Below, piece after piece: positions 23,601 through 34,603 of a stretch of 64,000 nt of DNA. The notes under the pieces are model-generated. The model was not told where the DNA came from and made no database searches. It saw only the letters and a list, made by a program, of their open reading frames with translations. The DNA comes from Lutraria lutraria. Taxonomy: Eukaryota; Mollusca; Bivalvia; Venerida; Mactridae. Location: positions 26,801,561 through 26,865,560 of the forward strand of contig OZ026841.1 in assembly GCA_964023205.1 (NCBI GenBank), in the 5' to 3' direction. A program made the position numbers and the translations under genes. How positions within the stretch are numbered: the first letter of the stretch is position 1; each line of letters begins with the position of its first letter.

Positions 23601-26600
23601 TGCATATTTTCAGGCAGTATCCTGGTTTGAAGTTTCAAAACTAACAATAGTCTAAAGTCTATACATAGTTCCCACATCTACAAAATTTACCTCCCTTGGT
23701 GGCCATCTTGCTAGTAAAATTTCTTATAAAAAATGTGCTAATAGAAAAAATCTGAAAATTGGTTATTAAACAATATTTGAAAAATTAACTTAATCATGAT
23801 GTTGTTAATGCCATAAGCACATTAGGTTTAAGAAAATGTAGTTGTCACATATGAATGTCCTATATTTAAAATTGTCAGAACAAAAATATAAATATCTTCT
23901 ATCAATGCCAGTTGAATTTGCCGAGCAAGATGGCCACCAAGGGAGGTAAATATTGTTGATGTGGGAACTATGTATTGATTATAGTTCTAATTAACTTCTA
24001 AGGACTACTGTGACTTTCATGTATTTCATAGTGCTTTTACAAATATAAATCTTCTTAGTACAAATGTATATCTAATTATCTTACTATTCAGAAAGTTGGT
24101 GTGATGTTCATTATGACAATGGACATTCTGGACATGGTTCGCCAAGGATTACCACAGACCTCGGAGGTAATGTTGAAGTGTCTGCCATGTATACCCCTCT
24201 AAACATTGAGAAATTGCTGAATGATGCGCAGAGGGAAAGTGGACAAAATAGTCGAGAGGCTTCAGCAAGAACAAGGTAATGCAATACAAAGCTAATTGCT
24301 TGATTCCAAGTGTGTAGCCTCTTAAAATAAAGCCTTTATTATCATTATTCCTATTCAAGTCTGTTCCTTAGAATAAGTATTGGTATATCTGGACTGGAAA
24401 TTAAAATCCACCCTCCTTTTTTGTAAAAACTTGGATGAGATTTATTAATTCAATTAAATTATTTCTCCTAAATGTGTTAACATCAAATCTTCAAGAGGCC
24501 ATGACCAGTCTAGATGGCAGGGATGTGATTCTTCCTCCTTTCAGCTGATTTCCTCTTTTTTGTCTTAAAACCTCTGAAACAAAAGGGTCCAAATTCAGCC
24601 TGATCTATTCAAAAATGATATTTCGCAAGCATGACGGGGTTGGGGTAGGGTATTTCAGCCTTTTTGCTCTTGGAGCTGTCACACCCCTGTAGATGTTATT
24701 AAAAACATACTTTTAGAAACTGAACGGTAGTTTACCTTTCCTTAGCAGTTACTCACTCAATGCGTATGAACTTAAGTACTATATTTATCTACATCCTCGA
24801 TGCAATTGCTAAACTAATTCCCATTTCATCTTTCTGTGCAAGTGACTTAGTCAATGTTAGTTCTGTTTCCATGAGTACTTTGAGTACTTTGATTACAATA
24901 CAATGACTTGCTGCTACTGCTAGTATGTCTTATTGCAAATGTTAAAGGTTTTCATTTAATCAAGTTTCAACATAATCATGATAATGTTAAAGAAGACCAG
25001 TCTGTCATAAATTTGACATACAAACAGTTTGTTTGTCAAATTTATCATGATTATGTTAAAACTTGATTAAATGAAAGCAAGAGCTGTTATTTGACCCTTA
25101 TTTTAAAATGGCTCTTGAAATAAGACAAATTAAGTTTCTGACCCTTGAGAAGTAGGGCCTATGGGTCAAATTACTTTAACATTAGCACCTGTAATAAATT
25201 TTGCTGACTTCAATTTATTAATTAGAAGCTAAGGGTATTTAAACATTTTACCCTAAACTTAGGATGGCTAGTAAGAACACTGAAAACTTGTTGAAAACTT
25301 TCTTGATGGATTCATTGCCTGTCTTGTTATACTTTTAATTATTTAACATTTATGCACTTAAAGTGACTTTTATCTCAAATATTGAACCAAGTAGTATTGA
25401 TTCAATTTAAACAATTAATGTAATTGAAATGATGTGTATTGTGATGCATTATTTATCTAATACAAGTACATGTTTGTTCTATTACAGTCCAAAGGGTTTA
25501 CAGTCTCCTACAGGTCTTCCTCCTCAAGTAGGTGTACTAACATTGTTTACGCTAATTTTAAAATTATATCAATAATTTCTGTATTGTATAAAATTTTGTT
25601 TCAAAATTTCAGATTTATGTACTTTCTTTATTTCATGATATGCACATGTATTGTATATTGGCAGCAAAATTGTCATAGCTAGTAGATCTACTAGGCTACA
25701 TTTGTTTTACTGGAGTTTGGACTACATTTGTAATATCACTATGTGTGCAAATCACATTTGAATGTAATTTATTAGTGTAATCATCTTGCCACTTGACTGC
25801 ATTAAATGGGATTCATGTTCAATATTACAGGATATATCCAAAATTCTGGAATCATCTGTCCTGAAAGAGCTGTGATTTTTTAGCAAAACAATTATTTGAT
25901 AAAAATATCTCAAGAAATGACATGTTATGGTCAATTTAATCTGCTCTGTGGTTGAATGCCTCTTGTTTGGCTAAAATGGTTGGCCACTTATGATTTTCAT
26001 GATTTTTAATTTGGCTCTTTTGACACCCCTGTTACTAGTATGATGTTGACTGATCAACAGTTGATCATTGGTCTGTTAAGTATCTCATCTGTTATAAACT
26101 GCTTATGTTTGAAGTCATGTATTACAGCCTTGCTTTCAGATTTTTTGACATTTTGTTACCTGTTTGTATATTTTATAGGAGGTTACAGATTGGATGTGGG
26201 ATTGGTCATCAGGACCTGAGAAAAATGCTTCCAGGTAAATAATTGTTACCTTCTATCCTATTGTTATTTTCAGATAAATGTTGTCTGTGTTCTGTTTGCT
26301 AATTGAAATATATTTGATGTTAAAAATACTCTGGTTTTCCTAATAACTCATGTATATCTACTGGTATGTGTGTATATATATTTTGCTATACAGACAATAG
26401 TTATTCCCCATACCATACATCATAACATGAGTTTGATTTATATGAATATCACTTAGTCATTTGTATATATCCCAATCAAAAAAATCTTTTTGTATTTACG
26501 ACAATTGCTAATGTTATAGGGTGTAAGTAATTTTGTGCTTAAAAACTGCTTTGTGTTTGCAGTTCTTAATCACATTTGTATTAGAATTTCATTTAAAAAA

Positions 26601-28039
26601 GTGCTATAAGGCATTTATAAACAAGAGTGCAAACACTCATCTGTTACCACCTCAGTGAGATCTTTCCACCTATGAAAATCACATTGCTACCTCTTATAGT
26701 TTTTGAGTTATGAGCTGCATTAATTTTTTGGCATGACGACGCCACAGTGATCTCAATAGCAAGACTCAGACCAGCTGAAAATTATTTGTTTCTTTTTACC
26801 AGACCTACCTTACATTTCCCCTTTTACCTTAGACTTTTTTTTAATGTTTATTTTGGTTCAGATGAGAGGGTCTAGTAAAATTCAACCATTTATGCGGTAT
26901 ATTACTGTGTAAATGAATGATATTTTCAATTTCAGAGAGCAGGCATTTAGACTACAGCATGCTGCAAGACACAGACCAAAATATACTCTACGCAACACAG
27001 AGATAATGAAAGGATCATTGTTTACAAGGGAGAATCTTGTACCACTTATAATTACCCATGTATCGTGCATAGCTCTGGGTGCACTTGTTGCGTACGTATT
27101 CTACTCTTAGACAACTTATTGGTGGTCAGAAACTAATAAATGGGCCACCGGGTATTTGTCTACTAATATTTGTGTTTGATATTAATTAGCTCTGTCAATT
27201 AAATTTATTACTTCTTAGTATGAAATAAGTATGGCTCCATATAAATAGTATGGATGAATTTGTTAGGCTTCAAGCAGTCATTTTTGGATTATGTGCAGCA
27301 ATAAGAATTAGTCTTCTTGTAATTGATAAATTCAAGTACTGCTCTTGTAATGTACTAAATGTACTAAAGCTGTAATATGCTCACAGTTAAATTGTGATCA
27401 CACAAAATGAAGCCATATATGTACACTGAGTTAGCTCTTTTACAAATGAATGGACTTTGTTCTTTTCAATGATTTGCCTAATTGATTTATAATAATGTTT
27501 AATAGACGCATACTTCTCTAGGTTGCACTTTCGTTTAGCTCCGTCTCAGTGATTTTTATGCCCCCTTTCAAAGAAATGGGGGTCATATTGCTTTGCACAT
27601 GTTGGTCGGTAAGTCTGTCCATCTGTCCGTCCGTAACTAAATCTTGTCCGGGCTATAACTAGAGAACTATTTGGCCTCATATTTGGTTGGGAGGTTGGTT
27701 ACTTACATACATGTATTAATTTTGAGGTCAGTAGGTCAAGATCATACTATCCAGTTTGCCTTTAGGGGCATCTGTGTTTCTCAAACATTTCTTGTTTAAG
27801 ATATATTCTGGTTACTTTGCTAGATCCCCAGAAAGCTTTACCAAGAGGCTGAATATTCTAAATGAGTCAGGTATTTTAAATGATTTGAGTTATGAATGGA
27901 AATTTTCTGGGTTTGAAACTGATTATTAATATTGCCTAGCATTTTTATTGTTTTTTTTAATAAGCATACAAAAATTGACTGTTTCTATTTCAGTGTCTAC
28001 ATTATGAGAAGACAACCACAAGATCCTGTTCTTAGTTAA
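17680..28039 (+). CDS. BNIP3/NIX-family mitophagy receptor, six exons
   Basis: BNIP3-type proteins are tail-anchored in the outer mitochondrial membrane, bind LC3/GABARAP and drive mitophagy. I assembled coding exons 17680-17725, 24092-24275, 25488-25527, 26179-26234, 26936-27091 and 27994-28039, all with GT/AG ends and consistent phases, giving 175 residues (human BNIP3 has 194). The N-terminus aligns with human BNIP3 so that the LIR tryptophan is also residue 18 (ESWCDV, W18xxV21). Next come EKLLNDAQRESG (55-66), a short Pro/Ser exon, the conserved DWMWDWSS block (94-101), and a C-terminal membrane segment (about 143-165) with His150 and a small-xxxG-xxx-small pattern (C153, G157, A161), ending YIMRR plus a short polar tail. 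The start was chosen because it matches the family N-terminus and precedes a clean donor. Introns hold several repeats. Confidence 0.93.
18468..18535 (+). repeat. TCAAACCGGCC short repeat cluster
   Basis: Three to four copies of AGTCAAACCGGCC or close variants occur within about 70 bp in BNIP3 intron 1. Confidence 0.6.
19690..20013 (+). repeat. Interspersed repeat in BNIP3 intron 1, copy 1
   Basis: Two degenerate units of about 160 bp share TGACTTCAAACTTGGTG, AATGATC..AAGTGCAGTGC and CTCTACCTT. The same unit recurs at 23095-23300. The start has a CGCCTAGTCGCCTATGG block. It is not coding. Confidence 0.7.
20403..21765. mobile_element. hAT-like DNA transposon in BNIP3 intron 1
   Basis: Terminal inverted repeats start AGGGTTTCC(A/G)CTG at both ends and are flanked by an identical 8-bp GGTTTTCC (20395-20402 and 21766-21773). 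An 8-bp duplication and this TIR style fit the hAT superfamily. No intact transposase is present; a minus-strand frame at 20842-21081 has a CxxC...H...C arrangement that might be a decayed zinc finger, which is speculative. Confidence 0.7.
22641..22984. mobile_element. Short hAT-like non-autonomous element
   Basis: Inverted termini AGTGTTTCCT(C/G)CAG bound a 344-bp segment in BNIP3 intron 1. The flanking 8 bases match only in five positions (ACAGT), so any target duplication has decayed. The ORFs inside are short. Confidence 0.5.
23095..23300 (+). repeat. Interspersed repeat in BNIP3 intron 1, copy 2
   Basis: It matches the units at 19690-20013 (AACTTGGTGTGAATGTTTCT, AAAGTGCAGTGCGAAAGAAC, CTCTACCTTGTG) and itself shows the repeat junction TAATTATTCCCCTTTGAT twice. 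Confidence 0.7.
23395..23527 (-). repeat. tRNA-like SINE head remnant
   Basis: On the minus strand there is a strong A-box (TTAGCTCAGTTGGTAGAGC) preceded by GCCCAA. A B-box is not found, so it is a decayed tRNA-derived repeat and not a tRNA gene. Confidence 0.5.
23661..23975. repeat. MITE-like element with ~50-bp inverted arms
   Basis: Arms at 23661-23712 and 23924-23975 are inverted copies with few mismatches (ATACATAGTTCCCACAT...; TACCTCCCTTGGTGGCCATC in the left arm). The ~210-bp centre is AT-rich. No transposase is present. Confidence 0.75.
24954..25077. repeat. Long hairpin in BNIP3 intron 2
   Basis: Outer arms (TTTCATTTAATCAAGTTT and its complement) and inner arms (ATAAATTTGAC..ACAAAC and its complement) fold the 124-bp segment into an almost continuous hairpin. 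It looks like a small foldback MITE. Confidence 0.7.
26619..26810 (-). repeat. Family E element, 3' end defined
   Basis: On the minus strand the element ends with a stem-loop (GAGTG/CACTC) followed by TTGTTT, matching the 3' end design of families A-D. The other end is not clear. It lies in intron 5 of BNIP3... more exactly between exons at 26234 and 26936. Confidence 0.45.
27553..27797 (+). mobile_element. Family D element, short copy D3
   Basis: It opens with TTTTTATGCCCCC and a hairpin, carries a GGTCGGTAAGTCTGTCCATC tract and GGTCAGTAGGTCAAG, and ends with GGGGCAT, a TGTTT/AAACA stem-loop and CTTGTTT. It lies between the last two BNIP3 coding exons. Confidence 0.75.
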
Positions 28040-28736
28040 AGTTACCTGAATTCATGCTTTATAACAAGTTTTGTGTTGAATGAAAATTGAAAAAATGATA
28101 TTGATGACAATCTGGAAAAAACTATTCTAGTTAAACCATTACACAATTCAATTGAGTGATTTTTAGTCATACAGTTATTACCTTTTAATAATCAATTTGC
28201 TTTAAACATTAGAAGTTTGTTGATTTGCTGGGGCCATGCATATATAATGCTTAGTGTGTACCTTAGAGTGTTACCCTCAAACATTGCATGTCCTCATCAT
28301 CTCCCTTAAAATACATTCAAGTTAAAATTATACTAATAACCATGGTACCATATAACAAATTTTAATGCTGAGATCTTAAGACTTCTTACAAATCAATTTC
28401 ATAATTTATGAAGTCGACCTAATTTCCAACCTTTATGTGTCAGTTTAAAATGGAGAATATGGAAATTTAAATATTTTTGACAAAATCATTTGTAGTATAT
28501 TATACCACAACGGCAACTTTTATTACAGAGTCAATGAAGCTGATCTTTTTATCTGCATGAAGATATACATATTCTAATCTAACATGAAGTGATATCAATA
28601 TTTCTATTAATCATACCATCAATATGACATAGTTATGTAGTTGCTGCAACTTGTAATTGTTAAAAAAACATCATTCAAGCTTGTTTTAAAGCATTTGTTA
28701 CATCTGTTCATGCTTCACCCATGGTTATGAAATTGT

Positions 28737-28878
28737 GTCTGGATTCTTTCAATTGGTCAATTTTAGACTTTAGCTCGGAAACAACCAATCAGAAGCTTGG
28801 ATGCAATTTATGTATTCTTTCTTTCAATTGGTAAATTTTTAGACTTAAGTTCAGAAATAACCAATCAGAAGCTTGTGT
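28737..28878 (+). repeat. Local duplication carrying ACCAATCAGAAGCTT
   Basis: A ~75-bp unit (TTTCAATTGGT.AATTTT, AACCAATCAGAAGCTTG) is present twice in direct orientation with modest divergence. Confidence 0.7.
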
Positions 28879-31009
28879 TTTGAGAATATATTCCATGGTT
28901 TGTTATTCATTGTTTCCCTGATATCCCAACTTACTTAAATTTTTATCTGTTACCATAATTCACTATCAGTAGGTTATTATCTGAAGGTTTTACTTATTAT
29001 CATGTTTAGTGATTTAAACAGTATTATATATAATCATATTTATAATTATTTATATTTTGTGGTATAAATAATTATCTGGCGGTTGTAACATGCAATAGTG
29101 CATTTAGTTTGATCGGAAATGGAGATTACATGAAATGCTTGCACTTTGACAGGTAATAACTGACAATTTTGAAATACAATGTATTCTTTATGTATGTGTT
29201 AAGATTTATGCCACTGGATACTCATGATAAGGAATAAGAGTTATTGATGATATATGACAATATTGATTCTTATTATGTAGCCGGAAAGGTTGAATCAAAA
29301 ATTGAGTATGGCTAATGGCTATCACTTAACAGCTATATTTTTTCATATCTTTGTCTTTGATGACATGTTTGTTTCAAGTTTGTAAATTTCTAAAATGCTG
29401 TAGGATACTAATTATAGAATCTTTTTGATTGATTGATGATTATTATTCATGACAGACCAATCTGTTCATTCCAGGATTGTTTCGATATAGCAACATTAAT
29501 ATTCCATGTGTGTTTCTCATGATGTGTTATTCTTCTGACACATAAAACCATGATGTGATATATCACCAATCTTGTGTATTAGAATCAAATCATTCAAACT
29601 AGCTTTCATTGCATGGTACTGTGTACATCTTGAATTCATTTATTTTTTGGCGCCATACATCTGGGTCTGTATTTCATAATCACACTATCATCCTTACAGT
29701 AATCTGAAAGATGTTTGTGTTAATTAGACACACCACTGTTCCTTTGACAATTTTATCTTTCTTTTTTATTTTTAGAGTAGAAAAGTTTTGAAATACTTCA
29801 CAGAATGTGTGTATATTGTTCTCTGTGGGGTAAATCTTATAGTCGTCTTACAATTAGTTGTTCTTAAATGCTCATGGATTTTTGCAATATTTACAAAATG
29901 TTTCATAGTTTAAGAATTGAGAGGTTTGAATTCATCCAACTACCGGTAAAAAGAAAAGATCCAAAATTCTTTGTTTATCTTTGACCAGTTTTCATAAGAT
30001 TTGGCTGTTTGTGAATGTCACTGTCATAGTTGAATAGATTCATTTTATGCTACACTGATTTTTACTTGAAGTTAGTGCAGTTTATTGCAATTCAACCTAA
30101 AGTATCAACAATAAAGATATTAATAATAGTTATGATAATTCAAAAGTAATATCTTCATATACAATGTATAAAAAATCTATCTTCAGTTGGTTGATCAAAA
30201 GTAGTGCATGTATTTATGAGTTTGATTAAACTATGATAAACATTTAAAACTTATACCAAAGTACTTTAGACTTTGATGAACAATCTGATAGTCAAATATT
30301 TTGTAGTAATTTGAATTTTCGGTTTAGTCTATTCTGAAAAACTTGAAATGTTTTTAGCTTTGTCTGTAGAAAGTCTTATGAATTGTAAGGGCGAGTGGTT
30401 AAAATGTTTTAAGTTGTAGGACATTTCTGTTTTTAGATAATGTACATAATTATGTTCTTATTTACTTATTCATGTTACATGGTAGGGTGTTATAGCATTA
30501 TTTAGTGGTCAGGCCACATAACGAAAGTCAAGTTTACTGGCTCTAGAACATAATCTTTTGTGGAATCTTGCATTTCCTTCAGAACTGTTCGGTCCTATTG
30601 TCTATGTTAGTCTGACCTCAATTGGATGATTAGGTCATGTGACAGTAAAAAATGTATTTTTGAATGTGGCCTTATTTAAAAGTGTATGATTATAATGTAG
30701 GTGTTGTGAGAAGATGTCTAACTTAGATAATTGGTTTTTATTTTTGCCCATTTAAACATTATTAGAATAGTTCAGAATATATTTTGTTGGCATGTTATTT
30801 TTTGTCAGTGGTTTATGTTGTCTTGGTTACCGGATACTAATCAAACATTGTCAATTGTACTGTTTATTTGTAAATATCTTTCTTTCCGAATATTATTCTT
30901 TCTTAACAAATGTTTTGTTTCTCTGTATCTAATGATTTGTTAATTTTATGCTGGCATTAAGAATGATTTTTATAACATTACTGGTTAAAGGTTGTGGTAG
31001 GTCATACCC

Positions 31010-31180
31010 TTCTATGAAAATTTGACAAAAATAACAATTTTCATCCATATGTAGAAAATTTGCAGACTCATAGTGGAAAGGTTAGTTAGTACTGGTTAAA
31101 ATATATTCCAGGAAAATGGTTAGGTGAAATGGTCACTGTTATATAACTGAAATATTGTTGAAATTGGTGTTTAAACCTTA
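31010..31180 (+). repeat. SINE tail remnant
   Basis: Blocks GGTTAGTTAGTACTGGTTA, TTCCAGGAAAATGGTTAGG and ACTGAAATATTGTTGAA match the shared SINE tail. No head is seen. Confidence 0.6.
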
Positions 31181-33017
31181 ATTACAAATTATTGGTTTCC
31201 ATTGTTAATTGATTTGTTGAATGATTTGTAGAGACATATGTGTAAACATTTATATGGTGACTTTATCAGAACTAGGTGAATAAACCTACCGTAACATAGA
31301 CATAAGTATGTATAAATAGATTGGTATTAAATGTAATAATTGTTATAAAAAACTATTGATTTAATAAGATGATATAATAAGAAATTACTTTGTGTTAAGA
31401 TGTATCAATTGTGCTGATTGAAATCCTCTATGTATAAATGTGCTCAATCTATTTACTATCTTACATTAATTAGTGCTTCTTATTTATTCATTATCTTACT
31501 TGTTTATTTTTAGCACACTTGGGGACTGTGAAAACACTTGAGATCACAGTTTTGTTTTTACATTTTTTGTCACATTGATATCTTGGACAAGATTTAACAG
31601 CATCACAACCCTCTTGTTTTTGTAAGGATTCTGCCTTTTCACTCCACTTGTTTATATAGTTGAATTTCTCTCTCACAAGTAATGTACATGTATTTCCAGA
31701 TGTTTAATTTGGGTAATATCGTCTAGTCAGAGGCAACAATTACATTATTTTGTCCGAATATAACAAATTTCATGATAAAATGATCAACTGTTTTTGCTAG
31801 ATTTTGTAATAATATTGTAATGTTTTTTCTTTTAATTTCGATACATTCAGATAATCAACATTTTTATTGACATAATCTTTCAACAGGTGCTTGAATGTAA
31901 TGTTTTAATTGACTGTTTAAAAGGTTTCTTTGTTTAACTGTTGTCTGTATTAACATTATGGAACTATTTAATAAAAATGGAATTCTCTACTGCAGTATTT
32001 ATATTTGCTATGTAACAATCTGATCATTGCTACATCTTAAATGTATAAGTTTGTGTATTTCTGTGTAGATTATCAAATGTCCTGAAGGTTTCTCAAGCTA
32101 CATCATTGCAAAATATTCATATTTTATCATGTTCTTCTTTCATGTGTTGGTGTTTTAATATGTTTATATGCTGAAACATGTTTTATATGCGAATATTGTA
32201 AACTTTTGTGTGAAAATGGAATTTTATACAGTTTTATGATAACCATGGTAACATATTTCTTGCCATTACTGTCAGTTTTCTGGGTCATTTTGCAACTTTA
32301 CATGCTTTAAAGGTGGAATAAAACCCAAGGGTAGAACATGGGTAGATCCACCGAACTTCAATTACTAGTAGCTATCTGGACAGTTCCACATAGTGATTTT
32401 TCTGGCCTTTGTTGGATTCAAACTCATAAACACTCAATCATTGAGGCCCCACAAATTATTCAGTGTACTACATTTATATTGAGCTAGTAATTAGGACTTA
32501 TGTTTATATTATGATTATTGGATTTGTTGATTTAAGCTAGATATTTTATACATCTTTGCAGATATATTCATACACCTTAGCATAGCCTAATTGGTTACTA
32601 GTTCTAAATGCTATATTACATGTATACACATGTAGTGTCCCTGACATGATGCATTGACTTTTATTTTGTATGCACAGATCATTGTGTTGTTTTAAATTGT
32701 ATCACAATTTGAAGATATGATATTTGTATGCATCAATTTTATCTAATCTCCACTGAAATAAGATAGTTTTACTAAGTTCGCAATTGTTAATTGATATCAC
32801 ATTATATACTAGTATGAATTCATGTTTTATTTGCTACATATGTTATACTTTTATGTTTGTAATGTTTTGTCTGACTATCATTTATTGAAGAAATAAATAT
32901 ACTATTAAAACTAAACATATTGTATTATTTGTTATGTGTTTTAGCAGTCATATACTTCTAAACCAGTCCTGGTTAAGACAATTTGTGTAGATGGGTTAAT
33001 ATTTTGTAATAAATGCG

Positions 33018-34187
33018 TTTTTTAGCTCACATGTCACAAAGTGACAAAGTGAGCTATTAGGATCACTCTCCGTCCGGCGTCGTGCGGTGTGCGTCGTGCG
33101 TCGTCAAACTTTTTATTGTGACCACACTAGGGGCCATATTTTTGGCTCAATTTTAGCAAAACTGGGTCAGAACGTTAATATCAACAAAATCTCGGACGAG
33201 TTCGATATTGGGCCATTTGGGGTCAAAAACTAGGTCACCAGGGCCAAATAAGGGAAAACCTTGTGAACACTTTAGAAATCACTGTTCTGAATTTATCTTC
33301 ATGAAACTTTGTCAGAATGTTTATTTTAATAATATGTAGGTCAAGTTTGAAAATGGGTAATTTCTGTAGTAAAATAAGGTCACTAGGGCAACTTGCTGGA
33401 AAACCTTGTGAACACTCTAGAAGTCACTGTTTTGATTGGATGATCATGAAACCTTGTCAGAATGTTTGTCTTCATAATATCTTGGACGAGTTCGAACATG
33501 GGTCATCTTGGGTCAAAAACTAGGTCGCTAGGTCAAATCTTATGAAAAACCATGTTAACACTGTAGATTTCACAGTTATTATTGGATCTTCACCAAACTT
33601 TGTCAAATCGTTTGTTTTAATGATATAACGGTCAAGTATAAATATGGGTCATCTGGGGTCAATAACTAGGTCACCAGGTCAAATCTTAGGAAAACTTTGT
33701 TAACACTGTAGATGTCACAGTTTTAATTGGATCTTCACCAAACCTTGTCAAAATGTTTGCCTCAATGATATGTGGGTCAAGGATGAACATGGGTCAGCCG
33801 GGTTCAAAAACTGGGTCACAAGGTCAAATCTTAGGTAAAAATCTTGTAAAAGCTCTAAATGTCATGGTTTTGATTGGATCTTTGCCAAACCTTGTCCGAT
33901 TGTTTGTCTTAATGATATTAAGGACAAGTTCAAATATGGGTCACCTAGGGTCAAAAACCAGGTCACAAGGTCAAATCTTAGGAAAACCTTATTAACACTG
34001 TAGATGTCAAATTTTGATCGTATCTTCACCAAACCTAGTCAGACTGTTTGTCTTAATGATATGTAAGACAAATTCGAACATAGGTCGTCTGGGGTCAAAA
34101 ACTAGGTCACCGGTTCAAAACAATGTTTTAATGAGTGAACAGTGATTGTCATGTGAGCGATATAGGGCCATCTTGGCCCTCTTGTTT
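33018..34187 (+). mobile_element. Family A element, copy A3
   Basis: It has the full structure of A1: T-run, 5' hairpin (with an extra GACAAAGT), ~140-bp unit core, CATGTGAGC, stem-loop and CTTGTTT. It is almost identical to A1 and A2 despite being 30 kb away, which points to recent transposition rather than local duplication. Confidence 0.8.
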
Positions 34188-34603
34188 GCTATCTCTAAGA
34201 TGAGCAGAAAGCTAGACATTGTAGGGTTGTATTTGCAGTTGAATTTTGTGTTTTACTGCAATTTGATATTAGCCAGGCTAAATAGCCTCTCAAATATTTG
34301 TTTTTGGATTAGTCAAATCGAGTCAATTATTTGATCCAACTGGCTGTACATGTAACTATTTTTAAAAACATGCATATCATTAACTACATGTAACCACTGG
34401 TACTGCTGGGGACAAAACATTCAGTAAGAAGTCTGCAGTATTCGTATAATTATGTATGAATTGACTTAAAAAATTGTTTAAGCTAGTGAATTTGTCAGAC
34501 CATGTATTAAAACTTTCTTAAAGAGGATTAGCTATATATCTCAAGAAATTAATATTAGAAATTGGAATTTTACTTAACCCTTACATTGTCACAATTTGCC
34601 CTA

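Larger units (their letters stand above)
28040..32915 (+). other. Probable long BNIP3 3' UTR
   Basis: After the BNIP3 stop there is a nearly 4.9-kb AT-rich stretch without exons or intact transposons. It ends with AATAAA at 32892-32897 followed by a T/GT-rich segment, a plausible cleavage and polyadenylation site. Earlier AATAAA motifs (near 30112, 31971 and 32314) could give shorter transcripts. A degraded SINE tail at 31010-31180 lies inside. The extent is inference; transcript data would be needed. Confidence 0.4.
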
